64,000 bases of DNA, taken from Planctomycetota bacterium. Lineage in GTDB: Bacteria > Planctomycetota > JAJSAM01. Position 1 is the stretch's first letter, and the number at the start of each line of letters is the position of its first letter. Of this stretch, positions 44,740 through 53,159 are shown piece after piece. The stretch spans positions 124,001-188,000 of the forward strand of contig JAJSAM010000042.1 of NCBI GenBank assembly GCA_024274785.1, written 5' to 3'. The translations under genes were made by a program, and so were the position numbers. The notes below the pieces were generated by a model. The model was not told where the DNA came from. It made no database searches and saw nothing but the letters and a program-made list of their open reading frames with translations.

Positions 44740-45732
44740 ATGAATGACATCCTGCACCTCGACACCGACCACGAAGTCACCCACATCCAGACGCACAGCT
44801 CCCATGTGTTCCTCGTCGGCGACCGGGTCATCAAGATCAAGAAGCCCGTTGATTTCTCGTTTCTCGACTACTCCACGCTGCAGCGCCGGAAGGATTTCTG
44901 CGAACGCGAGGTTTCGCTGAACCGGCGGTTTTCTCCGGAGATCTACCTGGAAGTGGTGCCGCTGTTCCGGAGGCCGGACGGCCTGCTCGAAATGGACGGT
45001 GAGGGGGAACCCGCGGAGTACGCGGTCGTCATGAAGAGGCTACCCGCAGGATCCATGCTGACCCGGCGGCTCGAGGAGGGGAATGTGCGCCCGGAGGAGA
45101 TGGCGGCCCTCGCGGACGTTCTTTCCGACTTCTACCGCAACGCCAAAACGACCCCCGAGATCTCCGCCTTCGGCCGCATCGAACAGGTCCGGGAGAACAC
45201 GGAGGAGAACTTCGAGACCACCCTCGACTTCGGAGAGGAACTCCTGCCCGCCGACGTCCGGGAACTCCTCCGGACCGCGAACCGGAAGTTCCTGGCGGAG
45301 CAGGGCGAGCTGTTTCAGGCGCGGATCGATGGGGGACATGTGCTCGATGGCCATGGCGACCTGAAGCCGGAGAACCTGTTCCTCACCGATGACGGTCCGG
45401 TGGTCACGGACTGCATCGAGTTCAACGAGAGATTCCGCTACGGCGATGTCCTCGTCGATATTGGATATCTGACCATGGGGCTCCGGGCGGCCGGGCGACC
45501 GGATCTCCGGGCTGCGTTCCTCGATCGGTACGGCGAGGTGGGGGAGCCCGGTTATCCGGAGAACCTCCTGGCCTTCTACGAAGTCTACCGGGCCGTGGTG
45601 AAGGGCAAGATCGAAGGCTATCGCGCCCGCCAGCCCGAGGTACCCGCCGCGGAGCGGGAAGAGGCCCGGGTGATTTCAAACGCTCACTTCCTGCTGGCCA
45701 GAGACATCGTTTCGGAGGCGGGAATCAGCTAA
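44740..45732 (+). CDS. Aminoglycoside-phosphotransferase-like kinase-fold protein (COG2187 type)
   Basis: A 330-residue protein with a protein-kinase-like fold. It opens VTHIQTHSSHVFLVGDRVIKIKKPVDFSFLDYSTLQRRKDFCEREVSLNRR, where IKKPV holds the ATP-binding Lys. The catalytic loop is DGHGDLKPENLFLTDDG with HGDLxxxN, and the metal-binding Asp follows in VVTDCIEFNERFRYGD. This matches the N-terminal half of COG2187 proteins, which often also carry an AAA-type kinase domain that is missing here. The substrate is unknown, and there is no reason to infer antibiotic resistance. GGAG precedes the ATG after a 286-nt gap that holds a GGGAGC-AAACA-GCTCCC hairpin. Confidence 0.75.
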   Translation: MNDILHLDTDHEVTHIQTHSSHVFLVGDRVIKIKKPVDFSFLDYSTLQRRKDFCEREVSLNRRFSPEIYLEVVPLFRRPDGLLEMDGEGEPAEYAVVMKRLPAGSMLTRRLEEGNVRPEEMAALADVLSDFYRNAKTTPEISAFGRIEQVRENTEENFETTLDFGEELLPADVRELLRTANRKFLAEQGELFQARIDGGHVLDGHGDLKPENLFLTDDGPVVTDCIEFNERFRYGDVLVDIGYLTMGLRAAGRPDLRAAFLDRYGEVGEPGYPENLLAFYEVYRAVVKGKIEGYRARQPEVPAAEREEARVISNAHFLLARDIVSEAGIS

Positions 45733-45858
45733 GGGCTCGCGCGTGACCGCGGCTTGCGCCCTGGTGAGAATGGCAGACGGAGCGGGGGGAATCTCCCGTT
45801 CGCGGGGGATTCTTCCTGCATCGGGGGGTGGAAGAGCCAAAGATCCCGGGATTTCGGT

Positions 45859-45875
45859 GCGGCACGACCATTGCT
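45859..45875 (+). promoter_or_regulatory. Candidate sigma-54 promoter before the first NtrC-type regulator
   Basis: GCGGCACGACCATTGCT matches YTGGCACG-N4-TTGCW except at the first two bases. GG (45861-45862) and GC (45873-45874) are exactly 10 nt apart. The start site would fall near 45886, only about 9 nt before ATG 45895, so the mRNA would have almost no leader. Because the gene encodes a sigma-54 activator, autoregulation is plausible. Confidence 0.6.
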
Positions 45876-45894
45876 CAGTCCCGGCCGGTGCCCC

Positions 45895-47286
45895 ATGGCC
45901 AAAGCAAGAATACTCATCGTCGACGACGAGCGCCTGATTCGGTGGACGCTGAAGGAGAAACTCACGGGAGCCGGCCACGCCGTGCGCACGGCTGCGACCG
46001 GGGAGGAAGCGCTCGACCTTCTCACGGAGGAGCCGGCCGAGGTCGTTCTCCTCGACAACCGGCTGCCGGGAATGGATGGGCTCGACGTCCTTCGTCTCAT
46101 CCGGGACATGGACGCGACGGTGCAGGTGGTCATGGTCACCGCCTGTGACACCGCGGAGCAGGCCATCCGGGCGTTCAAGGAAGGTGCTCTCGACTACGTC
46201 ATCAAGCCCTTCGACCTGAAGGAGGTGATGTCCGTGGTCGAGCGCGGGATCGACACCGCGTACCTGCGCCGGGAAGTCAGCCACTTCAGGAGGAGGCAGC
46301 AACAGCGCTTTTCGCTGACTCACATCGTCGGGAAGAGCGAGGTCATCCGGCGGGTGACCCGGACCTGCGGCCGTCTGGCGGCGTCCGATGGGTCCACGGT
46401 CTTCCTGCTCGGAGAGAGCGGGACCGGGAAAGACCTGGTCGCCCGCGCCATCCACCACGCGAGCGCCCGAGCGACGCGGCCGTTCAAGCAGATCAACTGC
46501 GCGGCACTGCCCGAGCACCTCCTCGAGTCCGAACTGCTCGGGTATGAGAAAGGGGCGTTTACGGATGCCAAGGCCCGGAAGAAGGGCCTGGTCGAGATGG
46601 CCGACGGCGGGACGCTGTTCCTCGATGAAATCGGAGACATGCGCCCCGGAATGCAGGCAAAGCTGCTCTCGGTCATCGAGGATAGACGGTTCCGGCGGGT
46701 CGGCGGCCTGGAGGACCGGGCGGTCGATATCCGGGTCATCGCGGCCACGAATCGGGATCTCGACGCGGCCGTTGGTGACGGCAGTTTTCGCGAGGACCTC
46801 TATTATCGTCTCAACGTCCTGCCCATCGTGCTGCCCCCGCTGCGGCATCGCACCAGCGATATCCCCCTCCTGGTCGAGCACTTCATCCGTCACTTCAACG
46901 GTCTTTACAAGCGGAAACTCCGCGGGATCACTCCGGAAGCCGTGGCGCTGCTCATCGCCTACCCCTGGCCGGGGAACGTCCGGGAACTGAGAAACGTGGT
47001 GGAACGAGCCATCATTCTCGGGGACGACGAGGACATCTCCGCCGAGATGTTGCCGCCGGAAATTCGATCTCCGGTGCCGAAGCCCGTCGGCTACCGGTTT
47101 CGGTTGCCGATGGAAGGTCTGAACCTGGCCGAAGTCGAGGAGGGGTTTCTCCGGCAGGCGCTGGAACTCGCCGTGGGAAACCAGACCCGAGCCGCCGAGT
47201 TGTTGAATCTGAGCAGGGATGCGCTGCGGTACCGGATGAAGAAGTTCGGAATCGCCACCGCGCCCGGAAGTGCGGCCAGGCAGTGA
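45895..47286 (+). CDS. NtrC-family sigma-54 response regulator (first)
   Basis: A 463-residue three-domain regulator. The receiver domain (residues 1-120) has the acidic pair IVDDE, phospho-acceptor Asp54 in VVLLDNRLPGMDG, and Lys in VIKPFD. The AAA+ domain has Walker A GESGTGKDLVARAIH, the sigma-54 contact loop as GAFTDA (canonical GAFTGA), Walker B GTLFLDEIGD, and the WPGNVRELRNVVERA sensor. The end is a Fis-type helix-turn-helix (GNQTRAAELLNLSRDALRYRMKKFG). It activates sigma-54 promoters when phosphorylated. The convergent histidine kinase at 47875 is the likely partner. Confidence 0.93.
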   Translation: MAKARILIVDDERLIRWTLKEKLTGAGHAVRTAATGEEALDLLTEEPAEVVLLDNRLPGMDGLDVLRLIRDMDATVQVVMVTACDTAEQAIRAFKEGALDYVIKPFDLKEVMSVVERGIDTAYLRREVSHFRRRQQQRFSLTHIVGKSEVIRRVTRTCGRLAASDGSTVFLLGESGTGKDLVARAIHHASARATRPFKQINCAALPEHLLESELLGYEKGAFTDAKARKKGLVEMADGGTLFLDEIGDMRPGMQAKLLSVIEDRRFRRVGGLEDRAVDIRVIAATNRDLDAAVGDGSFREDLYYRLNVLPIVLPPLRHRTSDIPLLVEHFIRHFNGLYKRKLRGITPEAVALLIAYPWPGNVRELRNVVERAIILGDDEDISAEMLPPEIRSPVPKPVGYRFRLPMEGLNLAEVEEGFLRQALELAVGNQTRAAELLNLSRDALRYRMKKFGIATAPGSAARQ

Positions 47287-47874
47287 AGCCGGTGAAGCAG
47301 TGAGGCTGGGGGGGGATGCACGCGGGGTCGGCAGCCTGCACCGCAGTCCATGCGTGGAATCAAGCGGGGCCCGATCCAGTGACCGGGCCCCGCTGTCCAG
47401 TTCAGGGTCCATCGCCCGGACAGCGATCAACGGCGGGCGACCCGGGATCCGACTCCCTGGCGACCTCACCACAGTGAGATACCGCGAGAACGGGGCGCCA
47501 CGCTGATCTGCCGATGACCGTCCGTACCGAACCGTTCGACATCCCTGTCGAAAGTACTGCAACGCAGCTTTTACGCCGCGGTAAGGATAACGCCGCACAC
47601 TTGTGTTCTTTTCCTTTCAAATTGCCAATCCTGCTCGGCTCGTGACGGCGGCCGGCTCCGGACCCTGACGAACCTCGATGCCAAAGAACTGCGGCTTCAT
47701 ATTGAGCGAATTCAATGCCAACTGGAGCCTGGTTCGAGCAATGACGTAAGCTTCGGTCCTGGCATATCTTGGGCGTAAGCCGCTTTCGTGGGGCGACGTG
47801 CGGTTCAGGGCATTTAGCACAGCTGCGGGGATTTTTCCGCGGTTTGTCCGGAAACGCCGTGCGGGACCGGCCGG
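47287..47874 (+). other. Gene-free interval between convergent regulator and kinase genes
   Basis: This 588-nt stretch has no convincing gene; a 67-codon minus-strand frame at 47617-47820 lacks any family signal. The strong hairpin at 47363-47394 lies near its start. About 47560-47830 is visibly richer in A+T than the flanks, which suggests either regulatory DNA or a decayed gene. Confidence 0.5.
47363..47394 (+). terminator. Strong 11-bp hairpin after the first regulator
   Basis: AGCGGGGCCCG (47363-47373) pairs perfectly with CGGGCCCCGCT (47384-47394) around a 10-nt loop, 77 nt after the regulator stop. No T-tract follows. It probably ends or stabilises the regulator transcript. Confidence 0.55.
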
Positions 47875-49563
47875 CTATTCCCGGGGCAGGTGGATTGTGA
47901 CGGTCGTGCCCACGCCCGGTTCGGACTCGATGGTGAGAGCTCCTCCATGGCCGGTCACGATTTTCCGGGCGATGGTGAGTCCGAGTCCGGTCCCCTTGTT
48001 CTTCGTGGTGAAGAAGGGCTTGAAGATCTTGCGGCGGGTCGCCGATGTCATCCCGGCCCCGCGATCGATGATTCTGATCTCCACTCCGTCGTCCGCCCTC
48101 CCGGTGGCGACCGTGATGGTGCGATCGTCCTTCAGCGCATGGACCGCATTCAAGAGGAGGTTCAGGATGACCTGGATGAGCTGTTGCGCGTCCACCGAGA
48201 CCGGACCGAGGTCCGCTGAGTGCTCGATTTCGATCGTCACATCCGAGAAATCGTCGGAGTTTCGGAGCAAGGTGACCGCGGAGTCGAGCACGAGACCCAG
48301 ATCGGTGGTTACGCGCGCCGGACGGAACGGCCTGGTGTAGGAGAGTAGTGAGAGGACCGTTTCATCGAGGCGGCGGATGTGCTTCAGGATCTCGTCATAG
48401 ATTTCGCTCTTCGGGTCGTCGGCCGGGGTGGATTCCGCAATGACCTGGATGGCTCCGGAGATTCCCGCCAGGGGGTTCTTGATCTCATGGGCGATCTGCG
48501 CGGCCATCTCGCCCATCTCCGCGAGAGCCTCGACCTGGATCAACTGCTCGACCATCCGCTTGCGCTCGGTAATGTCCCGGAGGATGGCGGAAGCGCCCAC
48601 GTAGCGGCCGTGGGCGTCGTAGATGGAGGTGCGCGTCAGGCTGACGTGGACCTCATCTCCGTTCTTTCGCAGCCGGCGCGTCTCGTAGTTTCGAAGTGAT
48701 CCCGCCTCGGACGTTTCGGTGCGGATCTTTTCGATCTCGCCCTGCCGGAGCAGTTCGTCGGGGACCAGGAACTTGAAGTGCCGGCCCACCGCCTCCTCGG
48801 CCGGGTAACCGAGCAATTCCTCCGCACCCCGGTTCCACGACTGAATGACCTCGTCCTCGCCCACCGTGAGGATGGCATCCGCCGAGTCCTTGAGAATCCG
48901 GGCCAGGTAGGCCGAGGATGCGTACGCCTGCTCCCAGAGCCGCGTCATCGTTGGCTTCATCCGATCGGTGAGGGGGAGCCCCTGGCGGAGCGCCTCCACC
49001 TTGCGCGCCAGGCCGGGGTAGCGTTCGGCGGGGAAGATCTCGAAGCGGCAGGTCTCGTCACCCTGGGCGCGGCACATGGTCTCGATGCAGACCAGCGACG
49101 CTCCGACCGCCTCCGAAGCATAGCCGGATGCGTAGCCGGTGAGGATCCAGCAGGAGGACCACTCCACCGGTCCGAGGAGCGCCAGGCTCTGCTCTGCTTC
49201 CACGGAGTCTTCCCAGAACCCGGTCATCTTGTGGAAGTCCGGATCGCATTGGAGTTCGTCGACCCGGGCCCGGGCCATCCCCTCCAGGTTGTGTACGAGA
49301 GGGCCGGCCCGCAGCAACTCGCGGGGATCGGGGTCGCCCATGCGCTCTCTCATGACGCGGGCGGTGTGCGCACCGTCATGGAAGCCGAACCGGAACATGA
49401 CCTCGTGGGCCATGACGGGCCCGAGAACCTCGTAGAGCTCCTGGCGTAACTTCCCGAGCGCATCCGCCGACAGGAACAGGATCCGCTCCTCGCGGTGGAG
49501 AATCCGTGCCCCTTCGGAGGTGGGCCCGGGGTTTTCTTCGGGGGTCGGGCGGGGGGGTGTCAT
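47875..49563 (-). CDS. Cytosolic histidine kinase with XylR_N-V4R sensor and PAS domain
   Basis: A 562-residue kinase without membrane helices. Residues about 15-130 resemble XylR_N, the aromatic-sensing activator domain, and about 130-200 the V4R domain, with WILTGYASGYASEAVG, then CIETMCRAQGDETCRFEIFP carrying three Cys. A PAS domain follows (DSADAILTVGEDEVIQSWNRGAEELLGY...GASAILRDITERK). The NtrB-type kinase core has the H-box AHEIKNPLAGISGAIQVI (His about 358), an N-box LIQVILNLLLNAVHAL and G-boxes IDRGAGM and GTGLGLTIARKIV. XylR_N/V4R units normally sit on sigma-54 activators, so their presence on a kinase is unusual. It is divergent from the second regulator. Confidence 0.88.
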   Translation of the reverse strand: MTPPRPTPEENPGPTSEGARILHREERILFLSADALGKLRQELYEVLGPVMAHEVMFRFGFHDGAHTARVMRERMGDPDPRELLRAGPLVHNLEGMARARVDELQCDPDFHKMTGFWEDSVEAEQSLALLGPVEWSSCWILTGYASGYASEAVGASLVCIETMCRAQGDETCRFEIFPAERYPGLARKVEALRQGLPLTDRMKPTMTRLWEQAYASSAYLARILKDSADAILTVGEDEVIQSWNRGAEELLGYPAEEAVGRHFKFLVPDELLRQGEIEKIRTETSEAGSLRNYETRRLRKNGDEVHVSLTRTSIYDAHGRYVGASAILRDITERKRMVEQLIQVEALAEMGEMAAQIAHEIKNPLAGISGAIQVIAESTPADDPKSEIYDEILKHIRRLDETVLSLLSYTRPFRPARVTTDLGLVLDSAVTLLRNSDDFSDVTIEIEHSADLGPVSVDAQQLIQVILNLLLNAVHALKDDRTITVATGRADDGVEIRIIDRGAGMTSATRRKIFKPFFTTKNKGTGLGLTIARKIVTGHGGALTIESEPGVGTTVTIHLPRE

Positions 49564-49742
49564 GGGCCTTCATCTTCCCGGATTGCAAGAGCGGGGATGG
49601 CGGTCTGTCAGGCATTCCATCTTCGGGGCGAATATACCGTCCCCGGGACCCAACTGCGGGAAATCCCCCGAATTCCAGAAATAGGCTACATGGGGAATGG
49701 CGAGGAGGCTATCCTCGCGCAATTACGCCTGCCGAGGGAACT

Positions 49743-51131
<1,389 letters not shown>

Positions 51132-51154
51132 GTCTGCCACTCGCTGGCGGCGGA

Positions 51155-51183
51155 TTGACGCCGCTGGTCGGCCCCCCTACGAT
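51155..51183 (+). promoter_or_regulatory. Promoter of the first universal stress gene (leaderless)
   Basis: TTGACG (51155-51160), a 17-nt spacer and TACGAT (51178-51183), followed after exactly 6 nt by ATG 51190. This is the clearest -35/-10/ATG arrangement in the window and predicts transcription starting at the A of ATG. Confidence 0.6.
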
Positions 51184-51189
51184 TGCGTC

Positions 51190-51696
51190 ATGGACCTGGA
51201 AATCCACCTGAAGAAGATCCTCGTGCCCATGGACTTCTCCGAGTACGCGGAGCATGCTTTCCGCCACGCCACGGCGATCGCCAGGTGGACCGGCGCGGAG
51301 ATGCTGGTGCTCCACGTCGTCGAGAAGTTCATGGATCACTCCCTCCTCTACAGCGACGTATGGCCGTTCCAGAAGCCGGTGAAGCAGTACTACCAGGAAC
51401 TGGAGGAGAGGACCGCGCGTCGACTCGAGGAACAGGTGAGCCTGGTGGTCGGACCGGACATCGGCTATCGGGTCATCGTCAGCACCGGCACGCCGTCGCC
51501 GGAGATCGTCGCCACCGCGGCCCGGGAGAGCGTGGATCTCATCGTCATCGCCACGCATGGCCGCGGAGGTCTGCGGGCCGCTCTGCTCGGGTCCACCACC
51601 GACCGGGTCCTGCACAAAGCCACCTGCCCGGTGCTGGTCATGCGCAGTGGAGCGTCCGGTTTCGTCAGCCCGAAGTCGGAAGAACCCGGGAACTGA
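51190..51696 (+). CDS. Universal stress protein (UspA family)
   Basis: A 168-residue protein with the UspA fold: KKILVPMDFSEYAEHAFRHATAIARWTGAEMLVLHVVE at the N-terminus, then VDLIVIATHGRGGLRAALLGSTTDRVLHKATCPVLVMR. The G-x2-G-x9-G-S/T motif is the ATP-binding signature of the UspA subfamily that binds nucleotide. It is probably a stress-related dimer, but the specific role is unknown. A second Usp gene follows at 52033. The C-terminus has about 15 extra residues beyond the domain. Confidence 0.92.
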   Translation: MDLEIHLKKILVPMDFSEYAEHAFRHATAIARWTGAEMLVLHVVEKFMDHSLLYSDVWPFQKPVKQYYQELEERTARRLEEQVSLVVGPDIGYRVIVSTGTPSPEIVATAARESVDLIVIATHGRGGLRAALLGSTTDRVLHKATCPVLVMRSGASGFVSPKSEEPGN

Positions 51697-51832
51697 CTGC
51701 AAACGGTTGTTATCAGGGATATCGATCCGCCGACAAGAGTTGCTGACAGTTCGGCAGAACTTCTCCGGGCTCCAGAGTGTCGGTATTGATGTAAGTGCTT
51801 GCAAATGAATGTGTTGTGGTTTTCGTGGTCGA

Positions 51833-51849
51833 CTGGTACGGTGCTTGCG
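51833..51849 (+). promoter_or_regulatory. Candidate sigma-54 promoter between the usp genes
   Basis: CTGGTACGGTGCTTGCG matches YTGGCACG-N4-TTGCW except for T at the fourth consensus C and G at the last base. GG (51835-51836) and GC (51847-51848) are exactly 10 nt apart. The predicted start is near 51860. Confidence 0.6.
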
Positions 51850-51859
51850 CATTCCCGGG

Positions 51860-51956
51860 CAGCCCTGAAGCACCGGGCCTCGCCCAAGGCCCACGGCAGT
51901 ACTCTCAATCCTGCCTCTTTGAAGGGGGCCGGTTTCCCACCGGCCCCCTCTCCTTT
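51860..51956 (+). ncRNA. Hypothetical sigma-54-driven small RNA of about 95 nt
   Basis: The interval begins at the predicted start of the sigma-54-like promoter and ends at the T/C-rich tail of a perfect hairpin. An internal GGGCC/GGCCC stem is possible near 51878-51896. The downstream usp gene has its own promoter after the hairpin, so this transcript would stand alone. It could also be an attenuated leader; nothing but the signals supports it. Confidence 0.35.
51924..51948 (+). terminator. Perfect 10-bp terminator-like hairpin
   Basis: GGGGGCCGGT (51924-51933) and ACCGGCCCCC (51939-51948) pair around a TTCCC loop and are followed by TCTCCTTTC. This is the best intrinsic-terminator candidate in the window. 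Confidence 0.65.
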
Positions 51957-51997
51957 CGGTTGTCCACCGCCGGAATGCCCCCGCCGCCAGTGTGGTC

Positions 51998-52026
51998 TTG
52001 CGGCGTCATTCACGCCGTCGTATCCT
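51998..52026 (+). promoter_or_regulatory. Promoter of the second universal stress gene (leaderless)
   Basis: TTGCGG (51998-52003), a 17-nt spacer and TATCCT (52021-52026), then exactly 6 nt to ATG 52033. Confidence 0.5.
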
Positions 52027-52032
52027 CTGCCC

Positions 52033-52479
52033 ATGAGTTCGATCCGGTTGCAGCGTATTCTGGTGCCCACGGACTTCAGTGACACCTCGGAGAAAGCGTT
52101 CCTGTTCGCGGCCGACCTGGCCCGGGCGTTCGGTGCGGAGATCACCCTTCTGCACGTGGTGGACACCAGAGTGGTGGACAACATTTTTCACATCCACCAG
52201 ATGCCGCCGGAGGCTGCCCGGCGTGAGATGCGGAAGGCGGCCGGGGAGGCGGTCGCGCGGCTCCTCGATCTGCCCGAGGCCGAGGGCCTTTCGATCACCG
52301 CCGTCTACTCCGAGGGGATTCCCCCGGTGGAGGTGAAGAAGGCCGCCGAGGAGATCGACGCGGACCTGATCGCCATGGGGACTCACGGCACCACCGGTAT
52401 CGCCCATCTGCTTTACGGCAGTACCGCCGACGCGGTCTTGCGGGGAGCTCCCTGTCCCGTATTGACCGTCAATCCCTGA
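52033..52479 (+). CDS. Universal stress protein (UspA family)
   Basis: A 148-residue protein with RILVPTDFSDTSEKAFLFAADLARAFGAEITLLHVVD and ADLIAMGTHGTTGIAHLLYGSTADAVLRGAPCPVLTV. The G-x2-G-x9-G-S-T motif points to the ATP-binding UspA class. ATG 52033 is chosen because upstream in-frame codons would cross the terminator and promoter, and the Usp fold begins just after it. It is 3 nt before mobA and probably co-transcribed with it. Confidence 0.92.
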   Translation: MSSIRLQRILVPTDFSDTSEKAFLFAADLARAFGAEITLLHVVDTRVVDNIFHIHQMPPEAARREMRKAAGEAVARLLDLPEAEGLSITAVYSEGIPPVEVKKAAEEIDADLIAMGTHGTTGIAHLLYGSTADAVLRGAPCPVLTVNP

Positions 52480-52482
52480 CGC

Positions 52483-53091
52483 GTGTCCGGGCAGGATTCT
52501 GATCCCCTGGTCGGCGCGATTCTCGTCGGTGGCGTCTCCCATCGGATGGGGCGGGACAAGGCCCTGGTCGAGATCGGCGGCATCTCTCTCGCGGAGTGGG
52601 TGCGCCGTTCGCTCGCCGAAGTGGCTTCTCCTGTTCTGGTGGTGGGGAAGAACGGGGAGCGTCATCCCCTGCCCGACTTGCCGTTCGTGGGCGAGGATTG
52701 CCCAGCGCGGTGCTCGCTCGCCGGTCTGGTTGCCGCGCTGTCGGCTGCGCCGGACGACCGGGTGATCGTGGTCGGCTGCGACCATCCCTTTCTCTCGCCC
52801 GATCTGCTTCGAGCGCTGGCGAAGCGCGGAGACAGAGCGGTTCGCGTGGCGGGGCGGGGCGGTGGCCTCGAGCCACTTCTCGGCTGCTGGGATGCGCCCC
52901 GGGCCCTGCCCGTCCTGAGCCGGCGGCTGCAAGACGGTGCTCTTTCGCTCTACGGCGCACTTCGGGAGCTTTCCGCGGAGGTCCTGCCGGAGATCGAGGC
53001 CCGGGCGCTCGACCCTGACCTGCGTTCGTTCGTCAACGTAAACACGCCGGAGGATCTTGCGCGCGCCCGGTGTTCTCTCGAAAAGTATTGA
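52483..53091 (+). CDS. mobA: Molybdenum cofactor guanylyltransferase-like protein
   Basis: A 202-residue protein from GTG 52483. It has the nucleotidyltransferase signature LVGAILVGGVSHRMGRDKALVEIGG, where the family consensus is LAGG-x-S-x-RMG-x-DKA. It also has VIVVGCDHPFLSPDLL and SFVNVNTPEDLARA. MobA transfers GMP from GTP to molybdopterin to make the dinucleotide cofactor. Gly in place of Ala in the first motif is a mild change. No molybdoenzyme or other moa/moe gene is nearby, so a relative acting on another substrate remains possible. Confidence 0.85.
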   Translation: MSGQDSDPLVGAILVGGVSHRMGRDKALVEIGGISLAEWVRRSLAEVASPVLVVGKNGERHPLPDLPFVGEDCPARCSLAGLVAALSAAPDDRVIVVGCDHPFLSPDLLRALAKRGDRAVRVAGRGGGLEPLLGCWDAPRALPVLSRRLQDGALSLYGALRELSAEVLPEIEARALDPDLRSFVNVNTPEDLARARCSLEKY

Positions 53092-53117
53092 CCGGGATTC
53101 AAAACCGCCGCTACGAT
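53088..53117 (+). promoter_or_regulatory. Promoter of the polyprenyl diphosphate synthase gene
   Basis: TTGACC (53088-53093) overlaps the mobA stop and is separated by 18 nt from TACGAT (53112-53117). The leader would be about 36 nt and contains AGGAAGG before ATG 53160. Confidence 0.5.
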
Positions 53118-53159
53118 CCGCCCCTTCCCCCGAAGGGCCGCAATCAGGAAGGAAGTGCC

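Larger units (their letters stand above)
51697..52032 (+). other. Interval between two usp genes holding a possible small RNA
   Basis: No protein gene is visible in these 336 nt. It contains a sigma-54-like element (51833-51849), a perfect terminator hairpin (51924-51948) and the second usp promoter (51998-52026). Upstream of the sigma-54 element, GCCGA/TCGGC and an imperfect CTGACAGTTCGGCAG palindrome near 51750 could be activator-binding sites. Confidence 0.5.

Noticed and set aside
44740-45732. An antibiotic-resistance aminoglycoside kinase
   Set aside because: The sequence fits the general COG2187 kinase-like family. Nothing points to aminoglycosides and there is no resistance or mobile context.
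47760-47774. A fourth GG-N10-GC site (TGGCATATCTTGGGC) resembling a sigma-54 promoter
   Set aside because: Only the spaced GG and GC fit. The TTGC block is GGGC and no plus-strand gene lies downstream within the interval.
47617-47820. A 67-codon minus-strand frame as a small gene
   Set aside because: There is no family resemblance, ribosome site or codon pattern like the neighbours.
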